The notes beneath the pieces are model-generated. The model was not told where the DNA came from, ran no database searches, and was given only the letters and a program-made list of their open reading frames with translations. The position numbers and the translations under genes are program-made. From contig NZ_JADNGY010000001.1 in NCBI RefSeq assembly GCF_015553625.1, forward strand, positions 242,256 to 306,255: 64,000 bases of DNA, in the 5' to 3' direction. Numbering within the stretch: the first letter of the stretch is position 1; each line of letters begins with the position of its first letter. This DNA is from Streptococcus australis (lineage in GTDB: Bacteria; Bacillota; Bacilli; Lactobacillales; Streptococcaceae). Below are positions 46,238 through 56,226 of the stretch, in pieces.

Positions 46238-46882
46238 TTATCCTATAAAAGCTGCAATTTCGCCAACTTCTTGAGCAATATAGGTGGCGCCGGCTTCTTC
46301 CAATTCTTCCCTGCTTCCAAAGCCATAAAGGACACCGATAGAATCAAACTTTTGCGCTTGAGCGCCAAGCACATCGTGCTCCCTGTCTCCAATCATGATG
46401 GTATGCGCCAAATCTGTAATCCCATTTTGCTCCAAGGCATACTGGATAACATCGCTTTTTTTACTACGTTTTCTATCCATGGTCGCACCAGCGACAAAGT
46501 CAAAATAATCATACAAACCAAAGTGTTTGAGAATTTGAATGGAAAATTCTTCAGGCTTTGACGTAGCTACAATCAACTGTTTGCCAGCCTGCTTGAGAGA
46601 AGCCAGCAAGTCAGGAACGCCTAGATAGACCTCATTTTCATAAAGGCCTTTTTCGGAAAAATACTCATGATAGTAGTCAATGGCCTTTAAACATTCTTCC
46701 TTAGAAAATCCATAAAAGCGCTCAAAAGACTCCTGCAAGGGCGGACCGATGAAAACTCTCAATGCTTTCTTGTCTGGCACTTGAATCCCATATTTTCCTA
46801 AGGCATAGGCCACCGAGTTGGTAATCCCTAGTTCTGAATTGGTCAAGGTGCCGTCTAGGTCAAATAAAATCGTTTGATACAT
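46238..46882 (-). CDS. HAD family hydrolase (phosphoglycolate phosphatase-like)
   Basis: A 214-residue phosphatase. Motif I is FDLDGTLTNSELG at residues 7-19, motif II VATSKP near 111-116, the Lys region RKRSKKSDVI, and motif IV MIGDREHDVLGA at about 163-174; a helical cap lies between 20 and 90. The substrate may be phosphoglycolate or a nucleotide. AGAAAGAGGAAA precedes the ATG. Confidence 0.9.
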   Translation of the reverse strand: MYQTILFDLDGTLTNSELGITNSVAYALGKYGIQVPDKKALRVFIGPPLQESFERFYGFSKEECLKAIDYYHEYFSEKGLYENEVYLGVPDLLASLKQAGKQLIVATSKPEEFSIQILKHFGLYDYFDFVAGATMDRKRSKKSDVIQYALEQNGITDLAHTIMIGDREHDVLGAQAQKFDSIGVLYGFGSREELEEAGATYIAQEVGEIAAFIG

Positions 46883-46904
46883 TTTTTCCTCTTTCTGCTT
46901 TCAA

Positions 46905-47080
46905 AAAGAGGCTGGGACAAAAGTCCTAGCCTCTCAATTGTCTTTGGATTGTCGAGCAAGACGCAGTGGTTGAGTGGGCTCTACTACGCTGATTTCATCA
47001 GCTTTTACAGCCCTACTCAACTGTGCGGAGGTGGGACGATGAAATCGAATTCTAACGAATGACCGATTTCTGTCCCACTC
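46905..47080. repeat. Hairpin-bounded intergenic element between purA and the HAD gene
   Basis: The segment starts with a hairpin AGAGGCT-GGGAC / GTCCT-AGCCTCT (46907-46934) and ends with a second one GTGGGAC ... GTCCCAC containing GAAATCG / CGATTTC (47031-47078). The middle is neither coding nor a known RNA. It resembles dispersed elements in streptococcal genomes that begin with a GAGGCTGGGAC-like arm. Only one copy is in this window. On the minus strand it could act as terminator of purA. Confidence 0.55.
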
Positions 47081-47096
47081 TCTTATCTTCATTTGC

Positions 47097-48496
<1,400 letters not shown>

Positions 48497-48685
48497 GGAG
48501 GGTTCATCATTTCATTTGTTTTTTCTCTTATGTAGACGAATTACATTTTTACAAAATATGTATTTTCTGAATTTTAGTACTTAATTTAAAATAAAAGTTC
48601 GGAATTTTTGTAAAATCGTAGCGGAAATTTGCTTTCTTTTTCCGTTTGTAATAGACTAAAATAACTACCATAGGACGGTGAAACG

Positions 48686-50941
48686 ATGACGATTAATCAA
48701 TTACTGCAGAAACTGGATACATCAAGCCCTATTCTCCAAGCGACCTTTGGTCTGGAGAGGGAAAATCTGCGAGTGACAACTGATGGACACTTAGCTCAAA
48801 CTGCTCATCCGAGTCAGCTTGGTTCCCGCAATTTCCACCCGACCATCCAAACAGACTTCAGCGAACAACAACTGGAACTAATTACACCTATTGCTCACTC
48901 TACTAAGGAAGCGCGGCGCTTACTGGGAGCTATCAGCGATGTGGCAGGCCGCTCAATTGACCAGAGTGAATGCCTGTGGCCTCTGTCCATGCCACCGCAG
49001 CTGACTGAAGAAGATATTATCATCGCCCGTCTGGAAAACGAATACGAACGCCACTACCGAGAGGGTTTAGCGAAAAAATATGGCAAAAAACTACAGGCCA
49101 TCTCTGGCATCCACTACAACATGGAGCTAGGGAAAGATCTGGTCGCTGCTCTCTTTCAAGTCAGCTCCTATCATTTACTCAAGGACTTTAAAAATGACCT
49201 CTATCTCAAACTGGCTCGAAACTTTCTGCGTTTCCGATGGCTCTTAACCTATCTCTACGGTGCTGCTCCTCTGGCAGAAGCCGGCTTCTACAGTCAGGAA
49301 TACCCGCAGCCTATCCGCTCTTTTCGCAACAGCGACTATGGCTATGTCAATGACGAGAATATTCAGGTGTCCTACACTTCTTTGGAGCAATATGTAACCG
49401 ATATTGACAACTACGTTCAGTCTGGCGAGCTCAGTGCTGAAAAAGAATTTTACTCAGCCGTTCGCTTCCGTGGACAGAAGCACAATCGCGCCTATCTGGA
49501 GCAGGGTATCACCTATCTGGAATTCCGCTGCTTCGATCTCAATCCTTTTGACCATTTGGGCATTAGCCAAGAGACCTTAGATACTGTCCATCTCTTTTTA
49601 CTGGGCCTGCTCTGGCTAGATGATGTAGAAAATGTTGATGCAGTATTAAAAGATGCTCATGATTTGAACCAGAAAATTGCTTGTAGCCACCCGCTGACTG
49701 CCCTGCCAGATGAGGCAGACAGCTCAGCCATTCTCCAAGCCATGGAAGAGCTCATCCAGCATTTTGAACTGCCAACTTACTATCAAACTTTGCTGGACCA
49801 GATGAGAGAGGCTCTCTTACATCCTCAGCTGACACTGTCAGGACAGCTCCTGCCCCATATCCAGCAAGATTCCTTAACAGCTTTTGGTCTAGAAAAAGCA
49901 GAAGAATACCACCGCTATGCCTGGACTGCTCCTTATGCCCTCAAAGGCTACGAAAATATGGAACTGTCCACCCAGATGCTACTCTTTGATGCTATTCAAA
50001 AGGGGCTAAATGTCGAAATTTTAGATGAAAAGGACCAATTTCTCAAGCTTTGGCATGGTAGTCATGTAGAATATGTCAAGAACGGCAATATGACCTCCAA
50101 GGATAACTATGTCATCCCTTTGGCCATGGCCAATAAAACAGTCACCAAAAAGATTTTGGCAGCAGCTGACTTTCCCGTTCCGGCTGGAGCAGAATTTTCT
50201 TCTCTAGAAGAGGGACTGGCCTACTACCCTTTGATTAAGAACCGAGAAATTGTTGTCAAACCCAAGTCAACTAACTTCGGACTGGGCATCTCTATCTTCC
50301 AAGAGCCAGCTAGCCTGGAAGCTTATCACAAGGCTCTGGAGATTGCTTTTTCAGAAGATGTCGCCGTCTTAGTGGAGGAATTTATCGCTGGAACGGAGTA
50401 CCGCTTCTTTGTCTTAGACGGACAATGCCAAGCAGTCCTCTTGCGAGTGGCGGCCAATGTCGTCGGAGACGGTCAGCATACCGTGAGAGAATTGATTGCC
50501 ATCAAAAATGACAATCCTCTGCGGGGCCGAGATCATCGTTCACCGCTTGAAATCATTGAACTGGGGGACATTGAACTGCTCATGCTGGACCAGCAAGGCT
50601 ATGGACCAGATGATATCCTGCCTGCTGGAGTCAAGGTTGACTTGCGGCGCAATTCCAACATTTCTACTGGCGGAGACTCGATTGATGTCACAGACAGCAT
50701 GCACCCATCTTATAAGGAACTCGCTGCGGACATGGCAAAGGCTATGGGAGCCTGGGCCTGTGGCGTTGATCTCATCATCCCTGACAGCTCTGCTATTTCC
50801 ACAAAGGAAAATCCCAACTGTACCTGCATCGAGCTCAACTTCAATCCTTCTATGTATATGCACACCTATTGTGCTGAGGGGCCGGGACAAAGCATTACTC
50901 CGAAAATACTAGCTAAACTTTTCCCAGAAATGGACCTATAA
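48686..50941 (+). CDS. gshF: Bifunctional glutamate-cysteine ligase / glutathione synthetase
   Basis: A 751-residue fusion making glutathione. Residues 1-~450 are the gamma-glutamylcysteine ligase (GLERENLRV, QTDFSEQQLELITP, GIHYNMELG); residues ~480-751 are an ATP-grasp domain (KPKSTNFGLGISIF, LVEEFIAGTEYRFFVLDG, NLRRNSNISTGGDSIDVT-like segment, ELNFNPSMYMH). It is a lone plus-strand gene with AGGACGG before the ATG and its own terminator. Glutathione supports oxygen and acid tolerance. Confidence 0.95.
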   Translation: MTINQLLQKLDTSSPILQATFGLERENLRVTTDGHLAQTAHPSQLGSRNFHPTIQTDFSEQQLELITPIAHSTKEARRLLGAISDVAGRSIDQSECLWPLSMPPQLTEEDIIIARLENEYERHYREGLAKKYGKKLQAISGIHYNMELGKDLVAALFQVSSYHLLKDFKNDLYLKLARNFLRFRWLLTYLYGAAPLAEAGFYSQEYPQPIRSFRNSDYGYVNDENIQVSYTSLEQYVTDIDNYVQSGELSAEKEFYSAVRFRGQKHNRAYLEQGITYLEFRCFDLNPFDHLGISQETLDTVHLFLLGLLWLDDVENVDAVLKDAHDLNQKIACSHPLTALPDEADSSAILQAMEELIQHFELPTYYQTLLDQMREALLHPQLTLSGQLLPHIQQDSLTAFGLEKAEEYHRYAWTAPYALKGYENMELSTQMLLFDAIQKGLNVEILDEKDQFLKLWHGSHVEYVKNGNMTSKDNYVIPLAMANKTVTKKILAAADFPVPAGAEFSSLEEGLAYYPLIKNREIVVKPKSTNFGLGISIFQEPASLEAYHKALEIAFSEDVAVLVEEFIAGTEYRFFVLDGQCQAVLLRVAANVVGDGQHTVRELIAIKNDNPLRGRDHRSPLEIIELGDIELLMLDQQGYGPDDILPAGVKVDLRRNSNISTGGDSIDVTDSMHPSYKELAADMAKAMGAWACGVDLIIPDSSAISTKENPNCTCIELNFNPSMYMHTYCAEGPGQSITPKILAKLFPEMDL

Positions 50942-50948
50942 AGTAAGA

Positions 50949-50975
50949 AAACGCAGAAGATGTCTCTGCGTTTTT
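50949..50975 (+). terminator. Terminator of gshF
   Basis: AAACGCAGA and TCTGCGTTT pair around a short loop and are followed by TTTTTGTTTT. Confidence 0.85.
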
Positions 50976-50999
50976 GTTTTGTAACCGAGGTAGAGTTTT

Positions 51000-51322
51000 A
51001 GATGATAACCTAAAAAGATTAAGCATGGTCCTCCTACAAGTTTAAAATAGCAAGTCATTTGCTGTAAAATCATCCTCTAACAAGCAAATTTCAAACCTCT
51101 CCTGCATATAGCAGAGGAAATCTTCCCTTTTTCCTAAAAAGAATCATAGGTCGCGAATACAAGGCTAGTATCATCTGAACAAGTTCCAGCCAGTTACTGT
51201 TGGCTTCCATAGCCCACCATCTCAACCGCTTTAAAACTGCCTCGGGTTAAAAATTCATACGGAACCCCTAATGCATCAGCTACCGCCAAACCATAGACTG
51301 CCGTTTTCAAAGATTGGTTCAT
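51000..51322 (-). pseudogene. Decayed ADP-ribosylglycohydrolase family gene
   Basis: From an ATG at 51322 with AAAGGAGG upstream, the minus strand reads [19 protein letters not shown] and VPYEFLTRG, the N-terminus of ADP-ribosylglycohydrolases. After 42 codons a TAA interrupts it, and the same frame goes on with LAGTCSDDTSLVFATYDS, matching the family metal site GTWSDDTS (with W to C). A further stop and a short related stretch (LLEDDFTANDLLF) follow before homology fades near 51000. Only about a third of the usual ~300 residues is left, so it is a dead remnant. Confidence 0.75.
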
Positions 51323-51380
51323 GCTAGCCTCCTTTGTTTTATTATACTATTTTTGGTCTTAAAATTCTTCCTAATCCCCA

Positions 51381-51409
51381 AAAACAAGCGCAGGCCCGCG
51401 CTTGTTTTT
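51381..51409. terminator. Bidirectional hairpin upstream of hslO
   Basis: AAAACAAGCGC and GCGCTTGTTTT form a perfect 11-bp stem around AGGCCC, with T runs on both sides. It insulates hslO from upstream transcription. Confidence 0.7.
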
Positions 51410-51433
51410 CTATTTTATGCTAAAATAGAAGCT

Positions 51434-52306
51434 ATGGACAAAATTATTAAAACTATCTCAGAAAGTGGCTCCTTCCGTGCCTTTGTACTAGACAGTACTG
51501 AGACCGTGCGAGCAGCCCAAGAATACCATCAAACACAAGCAAGCTCAACAGTGGCCCTCGGCCGGACCATCATCGCTAGTCAAATTCTGGCAGCCAACGA
51601 AAAGGGAAACACCAAGATAACGGTGAAAATCCTTGGTACTAGCTCACTGGGTGCTATTATCACTGTGGCAGATACTCAAGGAAACGTCAAAGGCTACGTG
51701 CAAAATCCCGGTGTGGATATCAAGAAAACAGCGACCGGTGAAGTTGTGGTCGGACCATTTGTCGGAAATGGGGAATTCTTAGTGATTACCGACTATGGCA
51801 CAGGCAATCCTTACCACTCCATGACGCCCCTGGTCACTGGAGAAATCGGTGAAGACCTGGCTTATTACTTGACTGAAAGCCAACAAACCCCATCTGCGGT
51901 TGGACTCAATGTCCTACTTGATGAAGAAGACAAGGTCAAGGTTGCGGGTGGTTTCTTGGTACAGGTCTTGCCAAATGCCAAGGAAGAAGAAATTGCCCGC
52001 TTCGAAAAACGGATCCAAGAAATGCCAGCCATTTCTACTCTTTTAGCCTCTGACGACCATATTGAAGCCCTTCTTGCTGCCATCTATGGCGAAGAGCCAT
52101 ACAAACGTCTCTCTGAAGAAGAACTTCGTTTCCAATGCGACTGTAGCAAGGAACGCTTCATGGATGCCCTGGCTAGCTTGCCAGTCAAAGACCTTCAAGA
52201 AATGAAGGACGAAGACCAGGGAGCAGAAATTGTTTGCCAATTCTGTCAGACAGCTTATCACTTTGATGAAAACGACTTGGAGGAACTCATTCGTGACAAA
52301 TCTTAA
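51434..52306 (+). CDS. hslO: Redox-regulated chaperone Hsp33
   Basis: A 290-residue holdase chaperone activated by oxidation. The N-terminal core begins [18 protein letters not shown] and the C-terminal zinc switch has CDCSKERF and CQFC (about 234-268). I chose ATG 51434; an in-frame ATG at 51314 would add 40 hydrophobic residues not found in the family. An extended -10 (TGCTAAAAT, ending 51426) places transcription start at or next to this ATG, so the mRNA may be leaderless. dusB overlaps the end. Confidence 0.94.
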   Translation: MDKIIKTISESGSFRAFVLDSTETVRAAQEYHQTQASSTVALGRTIIASQILAANEKGNTKITVKILGTSSLGAIITVADTQGNVKGYVQNPGVDIKKTATGEVVVGPFVGNGEFLVITDYGTGNPYHSMTPLVTGEIGEDLAYYLTESQQTPSAVGLNVLLDEEDKVKVAGGFLVQVLPNAKEEEIARFEKRIQEMPAISTLLASDDHIEALLAAIYGEEPYKRLSEEELRFQCDCSKERFMDALASLPVKDLQEMKDEDQGAEIVCQFCQTAYHFDENDLEELIRDKS

Positions 52307-53270
52307 TACACCTTTTATGATTGGGAACGTCGAGATCCCAAACCGGACGGTCCTAGCCCCCATGGCTGGAGTGACCAATTCAGCTTTCCGGACCATTGCC
52401 AAAGAACTCGGAGCAGGGCTTGTGGTCATGGAAATGGTCTCTGACAAAGGAATCCAATACAACAACGAAAAGACCCTGCATATGCTCCATATCGATGAGG
52501 GAGAAAATCCTGTATCGATCCAACTTTTCGGGAGCGACGAAGATAGCTTGGCACGCGCAGCTGAATTTATCCAAGAAAATACCAAGACCGATATCGTCGA
52601 TATCAACATGGGCTGCCCAGTGAATAAAATCGTGAAAAACGAGGCGGGTGCTATGTGGCTCAAGGATCCTGATAAGATTTACTCCATTATCAACAAGGTT
52701 CAATCCGTCCTTGATATCCCTCTCACTGTTAAAATGCGGACAGGTTGGTCGGACCCTTCTCTAGCAGTGGAGAATGCCCTCGCTGCTGAAGCTGCAGGTG
52801 TCTCTGCCCTTGCCATGCATGGACGGACTCGGGAACAAATGTATACGGGGCACGCTGACCTCGAGACCCTTCACAAGGTTGCGCAAGCTCTGACCAAGAT
52901 TCCATTTATTGCAAACGGAGACATCCGTACGGTTCAAGACGCGAAGCAACGGATCGAAGAAGTCGGTGCCGATGCTGTTATGATTGGCCGTGCCGCTATG
53001 GGGAATCCTTATCTCTTCAACCAAATCAATCACTACTTTGAAACAGGAGAAATCCTGCCTGATTTGACCTTCGAAGACAAGATGAAGATTGCTTATGAGC
53101 ACTTGAAGCGCTTGATCAATCTCAAGGGTGAGCACATTGCCGTTCGTGAATTCCGTGGACTTGCCCCTCACTACCTCCGTGGAACATCTGGCGCAGCCAA
53201 ACTCCGCGGAGCCATCTCGCAAGCTAGCACTCTGGCTGAGATTGAAGAACTTTTACAATTAAAAGCATAA
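52293..53270 (+). CDS. dusB: tRNA-dihydrouridine synthase
   Basis: A 325-residue FMN enzyme reducing uridine to dihydrouridine in tRNA. Signatures: [12 protein letters not shown] (about 21-32), [17 protein letters not shown] with the catalytic Cys (about 100-117), [12 protein letters not shown] and [12 protein letters not shown]. The start is GTG 52293 (MTNLNTPFM), 9 nt after GGAGG inside the hslO gene, overlapping it by 14 bp. The frame is open further upstream but only within hslO. Confidence 0.94.
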   Translation: MTNLNTPFMIGNVEIPNRTVLAPMAGVTNSAFRTIAKELGAGLVVMEMVSDKGIQYNNEKTLHMLHIDEGENPVSIQLFGSDEDSLARAAEFIQENTKTDIVDINMGCPVNKIVKNEAGAMWLKDPDKIYSIINKVQSVLDIPLTVKMRTGWSDPSLAVENALAAEAAGVSALAMHGRTREQMYTGHADLETLHKVAQALTKIPFIANGDIRTVQDAKQRIEEVGADAVMIGRAAMGNPYLFNQINHYFETGEILPDLTFEDKMKIAYEHLKRLINLKGEHIAVREFRGLAPHYLRGTSGAAKLRGAISQASTLAEIEELLQLKA

Positions 53271-53300
53271 GAAGCATAAAAATAGGACCTTATATGAACT

Positions 53301-53347
53301 ACACCCCCAAAGTTAGACTCAAAAAATCTAGCTTTGGGGGTGTTTTT
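53301..53347 (+). terminator. Terminator of hslO-dusB
   Basis: ACACCCCCAAAG and CTTTGGGGGTGT form a perfect 12-bp stem with a 19-base loop, followed by TTTTT. Confidence 0.8.
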
Positions 53348-53350
53348 ATT

Positions 53351-53560
53351 ATGAAATTGACAGATAAGAATAAGGTTCAGATCTATGCACTTAGAAAACA
53401 TAGAAAAACTTCCAATGATCATCACAACTATTTCATTGAAAATGGCCAAGGCAATCTGCAGTTTCCGGTCTTAAACCTCCTCGTTTGGCTCAAAACTATC
53501 ATTTGTTTAACAATTCTTGTCTATGTATTAGTAGAATATATGCGGTATTTAAGGAACTAA
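53351..53560 (+). pseudogene. IS3-type OrfA fragment joined to a membrane-segment ORF
   Basis: A 69-codon frame starts MKLTDKNKVQIYALRK, like the first residues of IS150/IS861-type transposase OrfA. It then loses that similarity and runs through KTIICLTILVYVLVEYMRY, a single membrane helix. So it looks like a chimera of an IS 5' end and other DNA. No ribosome site is visible and the terminator stem lies just before it. Expression is doubtful. The remaining sequence up to 53634 shows nothing more. Confidence 0.45.
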
Positions 53561-53633
53561 TCAACCCCTAGCGTTCACAAGTGCCAGATGGGTTCTACCG
53601 ATAACGTATACAATCAATTTGTTCTGCTTTCTC

Positions 53634-54173
53634 CTACTGATCTTCATGTTCGGATAAAAAACAATAAGTCATAGTCCCAAAGATGGCTCCAATACTAAGA
53701 CCAAAGACCAGTAAGGGGATCATTATCTCTGTTTGGATGATTTTTCCCAGGAATGTTGAAAAGGGCATCTGCTGAACGAAGAGTTTATGAAAGAGTAGCA
53801 GGGCAAATAAGCCAATCTCAATAATTATAAATACCAACCAACTACGAACTTTTATTTGGTGTTTGCTGTAGGTTTTGTAGATGATTTCTGATTTATCATC
53901 CTTTTCAAGATGAAGCTCTTTGACAGCTCTTTGGGCTTTTATACTCATGAACAAAATGAGTCCAAAATAGAGGTAGGGAATAACCGATCGAACAATTTCT
54001 ATAAAGCGTCCGAACAAAATATAGAACAGGAAGAGAAAGAAGGAAGAGTAAAAGATTTGGACCATGGAACGGGCGCAAGCCTTATAGATAACCTCTTGTC
54101 GGCATTCATCAAAGGGACCTTGGATATGAAAGAAATTTCGAAGTAAGCGAGTTGTTAAGTCTTCTTTTTGCAT
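53634..54173 (-). CDS. DUF3278-like membrane protein
   Basis: A 179-residue protein with four hydrophobic segments. The N-terminus (TTRLLRNFFHIQGPFDECRQE) matches in pattern that of the gene at 54537-55079 (TEKLIKRTYGISGPLDEHKRR), so the two are paralogues. Last gene of an operon headed by an Xre regulator. The family occurs next to such regulators in lactobacilli and streptococci; function is unknown. Confidence 0.7.
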   Translation of the reverse strand: MQKEDLTTRLLRNFFHIQGPFDECRQEVIYKACARSMVQIFYSSFFLFLFYILFGRFIEIVRSVIPYLYFGLILFMSIKAQRAVKELHLEKDDKSEIIYKTYSKHQIKVRSWLVFIIIEIGLFALLLFHKLFVQQMPFSTFLGKIIQTEIMIPLLVFGLSIGAIFGTMTYCFLSEHEDQ

Positions 54174-54199
54174 GGATAATTTCTCCTAAATGAATGAAG

Positions 54200-54526
54200 T
54201 TACTTTGTTTCTTTTACGAATTGATAGAGATAATAAAGATAAGTGATAGAAGAAAGGGTAGCGATAGTGAATAGTAAATAATATTTCCAATCACTTAAAA
54301 TAACCGTCAGTTGTGGCAAGGATATAATCATAAAGCATAGTGCTAAGTTGAGTATGCGCGTTTTTTGGGAGTCGATCTTTAGATAAGTCAGTCCTTTGTT
54401 GAGTGCTGGGATAAAGACTAGAACGAGGATTATATCGTAGATGGGCAAGTTTCCTGAAATGATGATGAAAGTGAGTAGGGAAGCAAACAAAAGATGATAG
54501 GTAAGCAGGGTTACTAATGATTTCAT
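54200..54526 (-). CDS. Small membrane protein of unknown function
   Basis: A 108-residue hydrophobic protein with about four membrane helices (LLFASLLTFIIISGNLP, ILVLVFIPAL, LALCFMIISLPQLTVIL, YLLFTIATLSSITYLYYLY). It sits between the two DUF3278-like genes with short gaps (10 and 26 bp) and is co-transcribed with them. No family recognised. Confidence 0.65.
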   Translation of the reverse strand: MKSLVTLLTYHLLFASLLTFIIISGNLPIYDIILVLVFIPALNKGLTYLKIDSQKTRILNLALCFMIISLPQLTVILSDWKYYLLFTIATLSSITYLYYLYQFVKETK

Positions 54527-54536
54527 AAGTTACCTC

Positions 54537-55079
54537 CTAATAGTCGTCTTGATCTTCCTTGGCTTTTCGAATGCGAAATGAGACACTAATTTGCATCACC
54601 AAGCCGAAAAAGAAGGCTGCGAAAAGGATTGATATAAAATGACCTAGATTGAAAAGAGAGGTAAGATAGTTTTTGCTATTATCCGTTAAGACATTGAGAA
54701 GAGGTATTCCAAAGAACATGAAAACTCCATAGAGCAGACCAGCTTTGATGCCAGGATAGCGTAACTGTTTGCTTTCTTTTTGGCTCAACATTTCGGGATC
54801 AATGGCTGTGATGCCCGTTTTCTTGGTTTGGGAGACCACATAGAAAGCAGACAGCATCGCAATGCAAAACACCACAAGAGGATAGCCAATAGCGACAATT
54901 TGAGGATATTTATAAGCAAGGACAAAGGGAATGAGATTGCCAAATATCATCAGGTAAAAGAGGACCATAAAGACTTTATTTCCAATGCGATCTGCCTCGC
55001 GTCGTTTGTGTTCATCAAGTGGTCCAGAAATGCCATATGTACGTTTAATCAGTTTTTCAGTAAAAGTTTCTTGTTTCAT
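54537..55079 (-). CDS. DUF3278-like membrane protein
   Basis: A 180-residue protein with four membrane helices. The start motif TEKLIKRTYGISGPLDEHKRR precedes the first helix, and the C-terminus is charged (FRIRKAKEDQDDY). It follows the Xre gene by 17 bp. Such membrane proteins paired with small Xre regulators may respond to envelope stress or immunity, but this is inference only. Confidence 0.72.
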   Translation of the reverse strand: MKQETFTEKLIKRTYGISGPLDEHKRREADRIGNKVFMVLFYLMIFGNLIPFVLAYKYPQIVAIGYPLVVFCIAMLSAFYVVSQTKKTGITAIDPEMLSQKESKQLRYPGIKAGLLYGVFMFFGIPLLNVLTDNSKNYLTSLFNLGHFISILFAAFFFGLVMQISVSFRIRKAKEDQDDY

Positions 55080-55096
55080 TTTCTTTTTCCTTTTTG

Positions 55097-55291
55097 TTAA
55101 AAATCATCTTCCCAAAAAAGATTGTTGAGGTCCGTTTGGAGGGTACGAGCGAGATTGAGACAGAGTTCCAGGGTCGGATTGTACTTGTCGTTTTCAATCA
55201 TGTTGATAGTTTGCCTCGAGACACCGATATCCTTAGCAAGTTCGAGCTGAGACATCCCCAATTCCTTGCGAAATTCTTTCACACGGTTCAT
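55097..55291 (-). CDS. Small Xre-family transcriptional regulator
   Basis: A 64-residue protein that is almost entirely a helix-turn-helix: LGMSQLELAKDIGVSRQTINMIE at residues 11-33 and KYNPTLELCLNLARTLQ after. AGGAGG precedes the ATG. It leads the membrane-protein operon. Its promoter has a palindrome over the -35, so it probably represses itself and the operon. Confidence 0.9.
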   Translation of the reverse strand: MNRVKEFRKELGMSQLELAKDIGVSRQTINMIENDKYNPTLELCLNLARTLQTDLNNLFWEDDF

Positions 55292-55331
55292 GTTTCCTCC
55301 TATTAAATTAATGTCGTGTATATTTGACTAT

Positions 55332-55371
55332 AGTATAGTATTCTAAAAATTAAATGTCAACTATTTTTGAC
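55332..55371 (-). promoter_or_regulatory. Xre operon promoter with GTCAA palindrome
   Basis: TTGACA (55360-55355) and TATACT (55337-55332) are 17 bp apart. The -35 lies in GTCAA - 6 bp - TTGAC (55356-55371), and a further GTCAA half occurs downstream of the -10. Confidence 0.6.
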
Positions 55372-55391
55372 GTTTTTTAATATTTCTTGCT

Positions 55392-55427
55392 AAAAAAGCC
55401 CTCAGCTACTAAAAGTAACTGAAGGCT
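55392..55427 (-). terminator. Terminator of the NAD-salvage operon
   Basis: AGCCCTCAG and CTGAAGGCT pair (one G-U) with a 13-base loop; the minus strand continues TTTTTT. Confidence 0.75.
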
Positions 55428-55449
55428 AATAGAACAGCTCTCGCTCGAC

Positions 55450-56226
55450 CTACTCTTTCCAGCGATAGGTCTTGCGCGGTTTTTTCTTAGGCACCCGCTT
55501 AACCCCCACTTCTTCGACATAGGACCCATAGGTCACGAGGAAGTTGTTGGTCAAAATTTCCTTATCTGGATGGATTAGGTTCACCAATTCGGTTGCTTCG
55601 TATACGGTAAAAGGCTCTTCTAAGAGATGGAGGAAAGTCGGATTCCAAGTTAAGCGCCCTTGGATCCGCTTGATGGATTCTTGCACAATCTCATAGTGGT
55701 CAAAGGCAAAATCTTCAGCTGCCAAGACACGACCATCTAGGGAACATTCCCCTTGTTTGAAGTCCACATCGAGGAAGAGAACTTCTTTGGCATCATCTCC
55801 AGCTCGGACCATATCTACCGCTTCAGCTGGCAAATAAACCAAGTGAGCAATGGTGATGACCCAGCCCCGTGGGTCCCGACCAGGAGTCGAAACTGTCATT
55901 AACTGCTCGACCTTTTGAGGGGTCAACTCTAATCCAACTTCTTCTTGAACTTCGCGGATACAAGCCTGGATAGCATCCTCGTGCTTTTGCAAGAATCCTC
56001 CAACTAAGGCGACCCGATGCTGACAAGGGTGGGTTTTCCGGCGAATCACCAAGAGCTTCAAACGCCCCTCCACAAAGCAGTAGGCCACCATATCGGTAGT
56101 TACACTTGGATTTTCATAGGTGGGATGATCTTGCTCCTTATACCAACGGAGGAATTCTTCCTCGCTGACGACCGTCTCGTAGTATTCCTTTTCGTTCATC
56201 CCTTCCGGAATGCTGCTTGTTGCCAT
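55450..56226 (-). CDS. NrtR-like Nudix protein (putative NAD-metabolism regulator)
   Basis: A 258-residue protein with an N-terminal Nudix domain and a C-terminal winged-helix-like region. The Nudix box is complete: GFLQKHE..., REVQEEVGL (G-x5-E-x7-RE-x2-EE-x-G). The region ~160-250 (FDHYEIVQESIKRIQGRL, PFTVYEATELVNLIHP, FLVTYGSYVEEVG, KKKPRKTYRWKE) fits the DNA-binding part of the NrtR family, which senses ADP-ribose and represses NAD genes. It abuts pnuC and shares an operon with nadR, which supports this. Alternatively it is an ADP-ribose pyrophosphatase. Confidence 0.82.
   Translation of the reverse strand: MATSSIPEGMNEKEYYETVVSEEEFLRWYKEQDHPTYENPSVTTDMVAYCFVEGRLKLLVIRRKTHPCQHRVALVGGFLQKHEDAIQACIREVQEEVGLELTPQKVEQLMTVSTPGRDPRGWVITIAHLVYLPAEAVDMVRAGDDAKEVLFLDVDFKQGECSLDGRVLAAEDFAFDHYEIVQESIKRIQGRLTWNPTFLHLLEEPFTVYEATELVNLIHPDKEILTNNFLVTYGSYVEEVGVKRVPKKKPRKTYRWKE

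Noticed and set aside
50496..50912. Plus-strand ORF of 138 codons in gshF
   Set aside because: Alternative frame inside the ATP-grasp domain of gshF.
51314..51433. N-terminal extension of hslO by 40 residues
   Set aside because: Hydrophobic sequence crossing a terminator hairpin; not part of the Hsp33 fold, and the promoter lies downstream of it.
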